64,000 nt of DNA, from positions 62,001 to 126,000 of the forward strand of contig NZ_JAJGRC010000004.1 in assembly GCF_020786625.1 (NCBI RefSeq). Reading direction: 5' to 3'. The notes below the pieces were generated by a model, which made no database searches, was not told where the DNA came from, and was given only the letters and a program-made list of their open reading frames with translations. Numbering within the stretch: position 1 is the first letter of the stretch; each line of letters opens with the position of its first letter. The position numbers were made by a program, and so were the translations under genes. Positions 7,337-16,474 of the stretch are shown piece by piece. This DNA is from Salinicoccus sp. RF5. Lineage in GTDB: Bacteria > Bacillota > Bacilli > Staphylococcales > Salinicoccaceae.

Positions 7337-8785
7337 TTGGACCATAATAAACAGTTGACGATTCTGCAGATGAACGATACCCACGGCTATTATGATCTTC
7401 ATCCCGAAATGTTTATAGAAAAAGGGGAGGAGCGCTATCGGAATGCAGGGGGATACGCCCGCATTGCCACGATCTTTAAGGAGGCGAGGAAAGATAACCC
7501 ACAAGGTGTCCTGGCCTTCGATAATGGAGATACATTTCATGGTACCTACCCTGTCGTGTCAACGAAGGGGGAAATGCTTGTGCCGATTCTGAAGGCACTG
7601 CAGTTTGATGCAATGACTTCCCATTGGGATTTCGCCTATGGCCCTGACCAGCTTGAAAGCCTGATGTCCAAACTGGATTATCCGATGCTTGCATGCAACA
7701 TCTACGATAAGGAAACAGATGAACCTGCCTTCACTCCCTACATCATCAGTGAACGTGCCGGTCTGAAGATCGGGGTCATCGGTGTTGCCGAGCATATTGT
7801 CGATAAGATGATGCCGGAGCATTTTTCCGAAGGGATCTACTTTACGCTAGGGAACGAAGAGGTCCAGAAAACAGCCGATCAGCTCAGACGGGAGGAACAG
7901 GTCGACCTGGTCATCGTGCTTTCTCATTTCGGGTTTCCACAGGATGTGAAGCTTGCTTCTGAAACCGAAGGCATAGATATCATACTGAGCGGCCACACCC
8001 ATAATACGCTAAGACAGCCTGCAGAGGTGGATGGCACCCTGATCATCCAGTCCGGCTGTCATGGTGCACATATCGGAAGACTTGATCTCGAAGTCGGGAA
8101 AGGTGGAGTCATCGACTACTCCCACCGCCTGATCGAGGTCGCGGAAGGGGTGGAGCCTGATGGTGATATCCAGCGCATCATTGATGATGCTGTTGCGCCC
8201 TACAGGGAAACAATGGAGGAAGTGGTCGGCCATACAGACACAGCACTCCACCGCTATAATCAGCTGGAATCTACTGCCGACAACCTGCTCCTCAGTTCAC
8301 TCCTCGATGTTTCAGGTGCAGAAGTTGCATTCTCGAATGGGTGGCGGTATGGTGCACCAGTCCCCGTCGGACCGGTGACGATGAACGATTTATGGAATAT
8401 CATTCCGACCAATCCACCGGTTTCGACGACACGGCTGAGCGGCCGTGAGATACTCGATATGCTGGAAGAGAATCTGGAAAACACATTCGCTAAAGACCCT
8501 TATGATCAGAAAGGTGGATATTTGAAGCGCTGTCTTGGCCTGAAGATGTATATAAAGATCGAAAACCCTGCAGGGTTGCGTATCCAGGATATCTACATCA
8601 ATGGTGAACCATTGGATCAGGAGCGGGAGTATCTCGCCTCCTTCGTCACTGTTCAGGGTGTGCCCAAAAAATATGGAAAGGACCGCCGAAATCTGGATGT
8701 CAGTGCATTGGATGCCCTGAGAGGATATATAGGAAAATCGGGTACGGTATCTTCAGGTCTGGTGGGCACAGTGCAGGTCATCTGA
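7337..8785 (+). CDS. Bifunctional metallophosphatase / 5'-nucleotidase family protein
   Basis: The 482-residue protein has an N-terminal calcineurin-like metallophosphatase domain (about 5-250) with the metal motif QMNDTHG, DNGDTFHG, and S-G-H-T-H, and a C-terminal 5'-nucleotidase domain (about 290-475). The usual GNHE motif is replaced by T-S-H-W-D-F, similar to the GHWEF form of SoxB-like members. There is no signal peptide, so it is probably cytoplasmic. I prefer a TTG start at 7337: the in-frame ATG at 7322 lies across the GGAGGGG ribosome binding site, which is spaced 6 nt before the TTG. Substrate specificity cannot be read. Confidence 0.88.
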   Translation: MDHNKQLTILQMNDTHGYYDLHPEMFIEKGEERYRNAGGYARIATIFKEARKDNPQGVLAFDNGDTFHGTYPVVSTKGEMLVPILKALQFDAMTSHWDFAYGPDQLESLMSKLDYPMLACNIYDKETDEPAFTPYIISERAGLKIGVIGVAEHIVDKMMPEHFSEGIYFTLGNEEVQKTADQLRREEQVDLVIVLSHFGFPQDVKLASETEGIDIILSGHTHNTLRQPAEVDGTLIIQSGCHGAHIGRLDLEVGKGGVIDYSHRLIEVAEGVEPDGDIQRIIDDAVAPYRETMEEVVGHTDTALHRYNQLESTADNLLLSSLLDVSGAEVAFSNGWRYGAPVPVGPVTMNDLWNIIPTNPPVSTTRLSGREILDMLEENLENTFAKDPYDQKGGYLKRCLGLKMYIKIENPAGLRIQDIYINGEPLDQEREYLASFVTVQGVPKKYGKDRRNLDVSALDALRGYIGKSGTVSSGLVGTVQVI

Positions 8786-9028
8786 TCCAATCATCGGTTG
8801 AATGAAAACCACGCCGACAAAAATATTCATTTGAGTTGAAGTACCTTTGGAGAGCCATGGGCACTTCTTTCATATGTTTCCTTATAGAATCGGATTTCAG
8901 AATCTCTGGACCATCCCGCCCTCTTCACGACCATGTGTAGCCCCCAGCGATATTTAAGCCTGTCCAGAAATGCTATAATGTTCATTAAGGAAGAACAAAA
9001 TGAAGTGAAGTAGAAGGAGTATAATATA

Positions 9029-9916
9029 ATGACAAGCAAGAAATCGAATGGCCCGGATGCCGAATGGATCGTTGAAGAATCGACAGAGCTGCTGAAGTTC
9101 CTATTTGAAAAGATGCCTTCGCGCAGCCGTAAGTCAGTGAAGGGGATCTTAGGCCGTGGCCAGATCCATGTGAACGGCGAAGCGACCACCCAATTCAATG
9201 CGGTGCTGCAGCCCGGAGACCGTGTTGAAATCAATTCCCGTTTCGGGGCAAGGAATGTGAAGGTGAAGGGAATCAAGATACTGCATGAAGACGATGATGT
9301 GATTGTGGTTGAAAAGGAAGCGGGGATGCTGTCGATTGCGTCGGATAAGGAGAATCAGATGACTGCCTACCGTCAGCTCTCAGACCATGTACAGCGCAGC
9401 CATCCCAGAAACCGGATCTTTGTCGTGCACCGTCTGGACCGTGATACTTCCGGAGTGATGATGTTTGCGAAAAGTAAAGATGTGCAGCAGAAATTGCAGA
9501 ATGCCTGGAAGGATACCGTCTCCGAGCGCACCTATATCGCACTCGTCGAAGGAAGGGTGCAGGAGGATGGGACCATCAGTTCCTGGTTGACTGAAGATAA
9601 GACGCTTACTGTGCGATCGAGTAAAAATCCAAATCACGGAAAGAAAGCTGTAACCCATTATAAAGTGTTGAAATCCAATAAAAATTCATCATTATTGAAA
9701 GTCAATCTGGAGACGGGACGTAAAAATCAGATTCGCGTTCACATGCAGGAACTCGGTCATCCCATCGTGGGGGATAAAAAATATGGTTCCCGCAGCAATC
9801 CCATCCGGAGGATGGGTCTGCATGCCCATGTGCTTGCATTCAGACATCCGAAGAGCGGAGAATCCCTGAGGTTCGAGTCGGAAGTTCCAAGTGCATTCAT
9901 GCGCAGCTTCAATTGA
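9029..9916 (+). CDS. RluA-family RNA pseudouridine synthase
   Basis: The 295-residue enzyme has an N-terminal S4 RNA-binding domain (about 18-75) and a catalytic domain with HRLDRDTSG, where Asp137 is the nucleophile, plus the family motifs RTYIALVEG and GRKNQIRVHM. It converts uridine to pseudouridine in rRNA or tRNA; the exact target is unknown, the family being RluD/YtzG-like. AGGAG precedes the ATG, and a strong terminator follows. Confidence 0.93.
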   Translation: MTSKKSNGPDAEWIVEESTELLKFLFEKMPSRSRKSVKGILGRGQIHVNGEATTQFNAVLQPGDRVEINSRFGARNVKVKGIKILHEDDDVIVVEKEAGMLSIASDKENQMTAYRQLSDHVQRSHPRNRIFVVHRLDRDTSGVMMFAKSKDVQQKLQNAWKDTVSERTYIALVEGRVQEDGTISSWLTEDKTLTVRSSKNPNHGKKAVTHYKVLKSNKNSSLLKVNLETGRKNQIRVHMQELGHPIVGDKKYGSRSNPIRRMGLHAHVLAFRHPKSGESLRFESEVPSAFMRSFN

Positions 9917-9954
9917 ACGGAAGCCGGTCGGAGAAACAGTCTCCCGACCATCAA

Positions 9955-9995
9955 AGAGAGCCTGACCATCACTTATGATGGTCAGGCTCTCTTTT
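9955..9995 (+). terminator. Rho-independent terminator after the pseudouridine synthase gene
   Basis: A 16-bp perfect stem (9955-9970 with 9977-9992) with loop ACTTAT, followed by TTTT. It separates the plus-strand gene from the convergent flotillin gene. Confidence 0.92.
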
Positions 9996-10024
9996 AATCC
10001 TTGATATGGAGGATGCACGTGCTA

Positions 10025-11467
10025 TTAGCTCGAATAATCGTCACTATCCTGTTCAGTCTTGTCATCAGGATCCTGATTCTTTTCCTCCTCATTGGATAGG
10101 TTCCCGAGGAAATTTTCGAGATCGAAGCCGGTCATCTGGCCCATGCTTTCCTGAAGCTTGGCCATGGTTCCTGTCACTGTGTTCGGCAATGAGTTCAACT
10201 GGTCTCCACTGCCTCCATCGAGGATACGTATGGATTCTACATTGCCGAGTGATTCACTGACGGCTCTGGCGAATTCAGGCATGATTTCAATAAGCTGTTC
10301 GAGAATGATGACGTCCTTATGCTCGGCCATTGCTTTGGCGCGGCGTTCGATGGCCTCGGCCTCAGCCATGCTCTTCTCCCTGATGACTTCCGCTTCAGCC
10401 TTACCTTCGGCCATGCGTGCCTCGGCTCTTGCTTCAGCTTCCTTGGTGCGTGCATAGTAGTCGGCTTCAGCCTGCTGTCTGCGGACCTCCACCTGCTGCT
10501 TCTCCAGGGCCACATCATTTTCACGTTCCATCTGGCGGAGCTTCAACTCGTTCTGCTTCTCCTGCTCGCGGATCTCCAGACGTTGACGCTCCACTTCCAA
10601 GCGTCTCTCTTCCTCTTCAAGCTGGCCGGCGGCTCTTGCAGCTGCATTTTCCTTCTCGGTTTCAGCAAGTATTTTGGCGTCCTTTAAGTCCTTTTCCTTG
10701 CGGCTGTCGGCGATATTCATTTCCCTCTTGTACTGTTCGTTGGAAATGTCTTCGTTATCTTTAGCCTGTTGGATTTCTGTTTCGCGCCTATTCTCGGATT
10801 CTGCAATTTCTGCTTCCTTCTTCACCCTGGCAATCTGCGGTCGGCCAAGGTTTTCAAGATAATTTTCATCATCCTTCAAATCCGATAGGCCCAGGGAAGT
10901 GATTTTGAATCCCATCCTGTTCAGCTGGTCCTGGGCGATTTCACGCACTTGTTCGTTGAAGCTCTCACGATCCTTATTGATCTGCTCCACTGTCATCTTG
11001 GACAGGATCGCTCGCAGATTCGAATTCAGGACTTCAGATATTTCATGCTCGATATCCTCCTGGTCCTTCCCGAGGAACTGTTCTGCATACTTCACGATGC
11101 CATCCAGGTCATCGGCCACTTTTACAGTTGCAACAGCCTGACCGTAGATCCCCACACCTTCAAGTGTGTAGACCTTTGGTGTTGAAATCTGCAGCTGGAA
11201 TGATTTCAGGGATACTCTCGTACCAGTCTGGAAGAGTTTGAGCCTGTGGCCGCCACCGCGGATGACCTTCATATAACGGCCCTGATCATCTTTATATATA
11301 TTCGTCTCTTTAGTTTCATCCCCAAGATTCGGTCCTGTGACGATGAGCGCTTCGTTGGAAGGGACGGTACGGTATCTGGCCTTCATGAACAGATACCATC
11401 CAACAGCACCGGCGATGAGCAGTGCGGCAATTACGAGTATAACGATCAATGTTCCTGTAAGTTCCAT
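10025..11467 (-). CDS. floT: Flotillin-like protein FloT
   Basis: The 480-residue protein has an N-terminal hydrophobic anchor (about 5-27), an SPFH/band 7 domain (about 30-210), then a long charged coiled coil with many EA, AEA and KAEAE steps (about 210-400) and an acidic tail. This matches bacterial flotillins, which scaffold functional membrane microdomains and affect signalling, secretion and fluidity. An NfeD-type partner gene is not adjacent. GGGAGAA precedes the ATG. Confidence 0.93.
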   Translation of the reverse strand: MELTGTLIVILVIAALLIAGAVGWYLFMKARYRTVPSNEALIVTGPNLGDETKETNIYKDDQGRYMKVIRGGGHRLKLFQTGTRVSLKSFQLQISTPKVYTLEGVGIYGQAVATVKVADDLDGIVKYAEQFLGKDQEDIEHEISEVLNSNLRAILSKMTVEQINKDRESFNEQVREIAQDQLNRMGFKITSLGLSDLKDDENYLENLGRPQIARVKKEAEIAESENRRETEIQQAKDNEDISNEQYKREMNIADSRKEKDLKDAKILAETEKENAAARAAGQLEEEERRLEVERQRLEIREQEKQNELKLRQMERENDVALEKQQVEVRRQQAEADYYARTKEAEARAEARMAEGKAEAEVIREKSMAEAEAIERRAKAMAEHKDVIILEQLIEIMPEFARAVSESLGNVESIRILDGGSGDQLNSLPNTVTGTMAKLQESMGQMTGFDLENFLGNLSNEEEKNQDPDDKTEQDSDDYSS

Positions 11468-11704
11468 ATGTATTCTCCCATCTTTATGATTTTACGTCAT
11501 GTGCAGGGGGCAAGTTCCAAAAGGCAGGTGTAGATTGCAATTATCCTCCTCCTGTAAAATTATGTGATTCGAATCACCCGACATATATACATAATCAGGC
11601 TCTCAATTTCCTTAGAAAAGAAGAAGCTGAAAATGGTTATATATCCATGGTACCATTTTTAATAATATTTGTTATATTCAATAAAAAATTATTGGATAAT
11701 TTAA

Positions 11705-11748
11705 TAAAAAAGCTCCCTTATGAATTGGATTACCAATTCATAAGGGAG
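11705..11748 (-). terminator. Rho-independent terminator after the isaA-like gene
   Basis: A 16-bp perfect stem (11713-11728 with 11733-11748), followed on the minus strand by a run of six T residues. Confidence 0.93.
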
Positions 11749-11766
11749 TTGATATGGGTGAAGCTC

Positions 11767-12480
11767 TTACCACCAGTTGTTCGCTTGACGGAATTCAATC
11801 GCTGCTTCTACAGAACCGTAGCGTTCAACAGCATAGTCGAGCATGCCTTCAGTCTGTGTTTCTACAGAACCAGTGCCCCAATATTCCTTCGTCTGACCAA
11901 GGCCTCTGTAGCCAAGCTCATTGACGGCCTGCGGGTTACCGCTGGATTCAGGCATTACGATGTGCTGCCACATTGCTTCTGAACCGCCTGCTGCAAGGAA
12001 CTGCTCCTTAGTGGAACCGTTCGCTGCTGGTGCTGCTGCCTGTACATCTTCAACCTGTTGTGTCTGTTGTACCGGCTCTTCTTCAACGACCTGTGGTGCC
12101 TCTTCTTGAGTTTCCGTTTCAGCTGGCTGTTGTGGCGCAGCTTCCTGCGTTTCTTCTTCAGTCACCTGCGGTGCCGCTTGTTGAGGCGCCTCTTGTGGTG
12201 CTGCCTCTGCCACTTCCGGTGTTTCTACGCTGTAGCCGCCATAGGACCATGTGTAGTACGTACCATCGGATTCGAAGTTGTAGTTGACACCATCAACAGT
12301 GAAGTTGTAGCTGTATTCACCTTCGTGGATCGGTGCATTGTTCAGTGTGCTTGAGTTGTTCTGCGCCATCTGTGCAAGTTCATCTTTATTGATTTCTGAA
12401 GCTTCTGCATTCTGGTCGGCTGCGATGCCGGATACGCCAAGTCCAAGTGCGAGTGTCGTCGTCAGTATTGTTTTCTTCAT
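11767..12480 (-). CDS. isaA: IsaA/SceD-type secreted lytic transglycosylase
   Basis: The 237-residue protein has a signal peptide (about 1-28, cut after A-E-A), an aromatic segment (about 55-85), a low-complexity linker rich in Pro, Glu, Gln and Ala (about 87-153), and a C-terminal transglycosylase domain. The domain shows the staphylococcal signature MWQHIVMPESSGNP with catalytic Glu178, then LGYRGLGQTK and a terminal NNWW. IsaA and SceD cleave peptidoglycan glycan strands during growth and are WalKR targets in Staphylococcus aureus. TGTWAC half-sites upstream fit that control. Whether it is IsaA or SceD by orthology is not decidable here. Confidence 0.93.
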   Translation of the reverse strand: MKKTILTTTLALGLGVSGIAADQNAEASEINKDELAQMAQNNSSTLNNAPIHEGEYSYNFTVDGVNYNFESDGTYYTWSYGGYSVETPEVAEAAPQEAPQQAAPQVTEEETQEAAPQQPAETETQEEAPQVVEEEPVQQTQQVEDVQAAAPAANGSTKEQFLAAGGSEAMWQHIVMPESSGNPQAVNELGYRGLGQTKEYWGTGSVETQTEGMLDYAVERYGSVEAAIEFRQANNWW

Positions 12481-12587
12481 AAAAAAGTCTCATCCTCCAT
12501 GAATGGGTATATTATTTATCAATCGGTTGTTTTTAATCTTTAAGGTGCATCACGTTTTGATGTCTTTCTTTTTTCAAGACAAGACAC

Positions 12588-12664
12588 ACTATAACACGTG
12601 TATTCCCGCCTGTGGTTACAGTAGAATAATAATGAGGTTACAAATGACACCGATGTCTGTAACA
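12588..12664 (-). promoter_or_regulatory. Putative WalR half-site array and -10 upstream of isaA-like gene
   Basis: On the minus strand, TGTTAC (12659-12664), TGTAAC (12637-12642) and TGTAAC (12615-12620) lie at exactly 22-bp intervals, two helical turns. Between the last two, at 11 bp, TATTAT matches the WalR hexamer TGTWAH at five of six positions, giving the known N5 spacing. A -10-like TATAGT follows at 12588-12593 with no good -35, as expected of an activated promoter. Binding is inferred from the match. Confidence 0.6.
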
Positions 12665-12718
12665 TGGAGATATGACTGTAATATTTCGCAATACTTCTGG
12701 TAATAGACATGAATAAAA

Positions 12719-12759
12719 ACAAAAAAACTGCAATCCACCTGATTGGGATGGATTGCAGT
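12719..12759 (-). terminator. Rho-independent terminator after the GMC oxidoreductase gene
   Basis: ACTGCAATCCA pairs with TGGATTGCAGT (12727-12737 with 12749-12759), followed on the minus strand by a long T run. Confidence 0.92.
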
Positions 12760-12772
12760 CTTTAATTTGAAA

Positions 12773-14524
12773 TCAGATAAATTTCCTGCCGGGTGCTTTT
12801 ACAAGCTGTTCTTCGTCCTCCAAGTAGCGTTCGATGCCTTCTGCTGCCCGATAGGCCAAAGCCCCGATGGTCGGAGTTGGGTGATGGCCCCCAAATTGTG
12901 GGAAGGCTGAACCTCCTACGACGAAAAGGTTGTCCACATCCCACATCTGCAAGTAGCTGTTTACGGCGGAAGTTTCCGGGTCATCTCCCATGACGACGCC
13001 TCCAGTATAATGGCCACCGGAATAGACATGATTGAATTCTTCAGGCACATTACCATCTTCAATGATATCAGCGCCCATCTCTTCCATGATTTCGTGGCAT
13101 CGCTCTATACCAAATTGGGCGATATTCCTTTCCTGGTCGCCAAACTTGTAGGTGGCCCGCAGTAGGGGATCTCCATACTCATCCGTATAGGTCGGGTCAA
13201 GGTCGAGATAGTTGTGCCAGTAGGACATAGCTATGGATGTATACCATATGGTCAAGGTCCGGTAGGCATAGTGGAGGGATTTATCTTTGAACTCCTGTCC
13301 CCAGTTTGGTGTGTCTCCAGGAACATTGCCGCTGCTTGAAATGGCCCCGAACCCATATTGCCTCAACTCTATCGCTCCTCCCCCGATGAAATCGAGGTCC
13401 GAGTGGTCAAAGTTGTCTGCAGCATAATCATTTACTGCAGCACCGAGGGCACCAGCCCCCATATAGAGGTTGAATTGTTCATTTTCGAAAAAGCCGGTAG
13501 CCCCATGAAAGGCTGAATTGTACTGTCCGTTGAAGTTCCGGCCAATGACACCCTCCCGTGTTTCCGGATCATATTGTTCTCCTATGTCCGAGAGCATCAG
13601 CAGGCGGTTATTCGCGAATGCGAATGCTGCCAAGACAACTACATCAGCCGGCTGTTCATATTCTTCACCAGTATTTTCATCAACATACATGACGCCGGTT
13701 GCTTTGCCACTATCTTCGTCATAAAGTACCCGTCTGACATTGGCGCGGGTCCTGAGCTCAAAGTTATCATGTTTCATTGCAGTCGGGATAACAGTGGCAA
13801 GCGGATCTGATTTTGCACTGAAATCACATCCATGTCTCGTACAGAAGGAACAGTACATGCAGGCGTTGAGCTGTTCACCATCTGGATTCTCGTAATTTTG
13901 GGAAAGGTTGCCTGCCGCAATCTGGAAGGGATGAAGCCCGAGCCTTTCTGTCGCATCCTTGAATAGCCTCAGTGAGGGTGTCTCCTTCAACGGTGGATTC
14001 GGCCACTCCCTGTTCCTTTCAGGGGCTAATGGATCCTGTTCCCCAGAGATACCTGCCGTGTATTCCCATTTCTCGTAGTATTCTTCCATTTCATCATATG
14101 TGATTCCCCAGTCCTGAAGATTCATATCTTCAGGTATCTTATCCTCACCATAGCGGTCTATGGTTTGGCTGCGTATTTCAAACTCATAGGGCCAATAACG
14201 ATAAGTGGCCCCGGCCCAGTGTACGCTGGCGCCCCCCACATCCGTGCCAAGCTGCATGTTCTGCATTGTTCTGACAGGCAGCGCCGTTTCGTCGATTTCG
14301 TTTCTTGAGGTCACGGTGTGTCCGGTAAGGTTCTGCATGATCTGATAACGGTTGTCAAAACGCAGTTCATCCTTCACCCCTACATAGTCACTCCTGTTCT
14401 TATCAATCCCCTTTTCGAGACCGACGACGCTTTTTCCGGCTTTGGCCATCTCGGCACTGATGATGCCACCGGCCCACCCCATGCCTACAACAACAACGTC
14501 CACCTTATCCAATTCTTCAGCCAT
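12773..14524 (-). CDS. GMC-family FAD oxidoreductase (gluconate dehydrogenase-like large subunit)
   Basis: The 583-residue flavoprotein has an N-terminal Rossmann FAD motif (VVVGMGWAGG, about 11-20), an internal GMC region, and a C-terminal conserved block (VVGGSAFPQFGGHHPTPT, then the FAD-closing helix) holding catalytic-type His residues. An unusual four-cysteine cluster, C222-x2-C225-x2-C228-x4-C233, could bind an iron-sulfur cluster, as reported for large subunits of some membrane sugar dehydrogenases. It has no signal of its own; the adjacent Tat-signal subunit could carry it out by co-export. Substrate is probably a sugar or polyol, not resolved. The start directly follows the stop of the small-subunit gene. 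Confidence 0.88.
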   Translation of the reverse strand: MAEELDKVDVVVVGMGWAGGIISAEMAKAGKSVVGLEKGIDKNRSDYVGVKDELRFDNRYQIMQNLTGHTVTSRNEIDETALPVRTMQNMQLGTDVGGASVHWAGATYRYWPYEFEIRSQTIDRYGEDKIPEDMNLQDWGITYDEMEEYYEKWEYTAGISGEQDPLAPERNREWPNPPLKETPSLRLFKDATERLGLHPFQIAAGNLSQNYENPDGEQLNACMYCSFCTRHGCDFSAKSDPLATVIPTAMKHDNFELRTRANVRRVLYDEDSGKATGVMYVDENTGEEYEQPADVVVLAAFAFANNRLLMLSDIGEQYDPETREGVIGRNFNGQYNSAFHGATGFFENEQFNLYMGAGALGAAVNDYAADNFDHSDLDFIGGGAIELRQYGFGAISSSGNVPGDTPNWGQEFKDKSLHYAYRTLTIWYTSIAMSYWHNYLDLDPTYTDEYGDPLLRATYKFGDQERNIAQFGIERCHEIMEEMGADIIEDGNVPEEFNHVYSGGHYTGGVVMGDDPETSAVNSYLQMWDVDNLFVVGGSAFPQFGGHHPTPTIGALAYRAAEGIERYLEDEEQLVKAPGRKFI

Positions 14525-15301
14525 CTATATTCCGCCTCCCTGATAAGATCTCAACCCTTCCGGGTCCAGCGACATGAACTCTTCAGATTCAATGTCTTCC
14601 GCCCACCCCATACGTGGGCCGGGATACTCTATCATCTTCCATCCCTGCATATCTTTATTGCCGCCATACGCAGGGTCTGAGTAGACACCTTCAATTGTTG
14701 CGTTTCTGAGCAATGAAAAGAAGGTTTCGGGTCTTACTCCTCTAATCTCCACATCTCCGGATTCAAAACTTCGGAGAAGCTCATCCTGGGCTCCGCCATC
14801 CAGGTCGGCGAATGCTGTATCATGCTCCTCCATGCTGAGTTCCTGTAGACGACGCAGGCCGGCAAGAAAGACTTCTCCCCTATTCAGTTTTGCCTGAAAT
14901 CCGTGTGTGTCTGAAGTGGGCTCGAAAGGCCCGTAGGAATAGTCCTGGCTGTTCTGTCCCCAGAACCCGTACATCTGTCGATCGATGAAATAGGGCACAC
15001 CCAGTGCGATGGCGCCCGGGCCGTTATCATCTTCAGGATAGATACGTTCTGTAGCAGCCGCCAATGTTTCAAAATCCTCACTCCGGCTAAAGAAGGTCCG
15101 TGCTTCCATACTTTCGTTTTGAGCCTCGTCTTCTGAAGTAGACTCCTCTGAAACTTCCGGATCATCGTCAGTAAGCATCTGTGACTGGTTCATGAATACG
15201 CCGCCCAATAAAGAGCCTCCGAGAATACCGCCAGTGAAAACACCGGTGGTTTTCAGAAAATCACGCCTTGAGAACTGTTTCTCTTCTCCAATATCAGCCA
15301 T
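14525..15301 (-). CDS. Gluconate 2-dehydrogenase subunit 3 family protein with Tat signal
   Basis: The 258-residue protein begins with a twin-arginine signal (F-S-R-R-D-F-L-K, Arg12-Arg13, then a glycine-rich hydrophobic stretch), a serine and glutamate rich spacer (about 45-70), and the gluconate 2-dehydrogenase subunit 3 domain (about 72-245). This small subunit pairs with the GMC large subunit whose start directly abuts its stop. A cytochrome c subunit, present in proteobacterial complexes, is missing, so the electron acceptor is open. Confidence 0.88.
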   Translation of the reverse strand: MADIGEEKQFSRRDFLKTTGVFTGGILGGSLLGGVFMNQSQMLTDDDPEVSEESTSEDEAQNESMEARTFFSRSEDFETLAAATERIYPEDDNGPGAIALGVPYFIDRQMYGFWGQNSQDYSYGPFEPTSDTHGFQAKLNRGEVFLAGLRRLQELSMEEHDTAFADLDGGAQDELLRSFESGDVEIRGVRPETFFSLLRNATIEGVYSDPAYGGNKDMQGWKMIEYPGPRMGWAEDIESEEFMSLDPEGLRSYQGGGI

Positions 15302-15490
15302 TATCTCCCCTCCAATAATATAAGGTATAAATACAATTTTAACTTTTTAGAAAATTTAGTCAAATATTTATGGAAGATAACATTATATTGTTTGCAAGGA
15401 AGGAAATTATTTGTATATGCTCTTGTGAATGGCAATGGAAGCAGAACTTTTTGAGTAAGGAAAGTAAAGTGTTCTTAATCAAGTTGAATT

Positions 15491-15524
15491 CAAAAAAACG
15501 GCAGTAGAATACATTCTACTGCCG
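15491..15524 (-). terminator. Rho-independent terminator after the BCCT remnant
   Basis: CGGCAGTAGAAT (15499-15510) pairs with ATTCTACTGCCG (15513-15524), followed on the minus strand by seven T residues. It appears to be the retained terminator of the decayed transporter gene. Confidence 0.9.
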
Positions 15525-15574
15525 GGACTGTCATTAGGTTCTGCTGGTTTTATGGTACATGCTGCTGTTCTTTA

Positions 15575-16300
15575 CTATAGATCCCTTTCGTCCATGCCTG
15601 CTTTCTTCTGCTCCTGATACTCCCGCTCTTTCCTGTTGATATATTCCCTCATGTGATGTTTATTGGGTGTGATTGTGAGGCCAAGATATTTTCTCTCTTC
15701 ATTGACCTCCTTATAGAATGAAATCATCATGATGATGACGAAGCTGAAAGGCAAGGCTGCTATGATGGCTGCAGACTGAAGGGCCTCTAGCCCTGTGTCT
15801 CCGGGCCGAGCTCCACTATTGAAGGGGCCTTATCGGCAATTTCGATGCCAGTGACACCAAATACGGTAAACCAGATGAGGCCGATGGTAGTCGGAACGAT
15901 AAGAAGTGCCATGATGAATTCACGTACTGTTCTTCCTTTTGACATCTGGGCCATGAAGATTCCCAAGAAGGGACTCCAGCTCAACCAGCAAACCCAATAG
16001 TAGATTGTCCAGTCTTGCAGCCAGTTATTCTTATGCTCGCTCAAAGGTGCGGCATCAAGGATCCGTGAGACAAATGTATTGATGTACTCGCCGGCAGCAT
16101 GTTCAATATCAGTATTGTTGGTTCCAATATGAGGGCTGCCAAAAGAAATACAGCCGCAAGTACCATATTAAGGTTGCTCAAATACCTGATTCCTTTAGTT
16201 AGATCGCGCATATACTGGCGAGGAACAAGACCGTGCCCACAGCTATGGGGACGCCCTGCATCGTCAGGTTGAAGGGGGAAGCACAATTTGGATTTCCACT
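15575..16300 (-). pseudogene. Decayed BCCT transporter gene (glycine betaine/choline type)
   Basis: Three pieces in two or more frames match parts of the intact BCCT protein encoded at 60280-61899. The piece around 16040-16290 covers the MQG...TKGIRYLSNLNM region and changes frame near 16205. The piece at 15787-16044 covers WTIYYWVCWLSWSPFLGIF through VTGIEI. The end (15575-15815) encodes GDTGLEALQSAAII through a final R-D-L. About half the N-terminal part is absent, and a deletion joins the VTGIEI region directly to the last helix, removing the ITSADSATYVLGM segment. The gene cannot make a working transporter. Confidence 0.9.
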
Positions 16301-16431
16301 CATTGAAGATATGTGCTATCTCATGACGCGTTATTTAAGCGTTACACTTTATTTATAGATACTCATATGAAGGGGTTTATAGAGTAACGCATGGAGTTAT
16401 AAATTAAAATGGGAAAGGGCCTTTCAAAGAT

Positions 16432-16466
16432 ATTATGCCCACGGGAAAGTCCCCCATGGGCATAAT
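16432..16466 (-). terminator. Inverted repeat, possible terminator after the pterin dehydratase gene
   Basis: ATTATGCCCACGGG (16432-16445) pairs with CCCATGGGCATAAT (16453-16466) with one mismatch. It lies just after the stop of the pterin dehydratase gene, but the following minus-strand sequence is not T-rich. Confidence 0.55.
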
Positions 16467-16474
16467 GCTGACCA

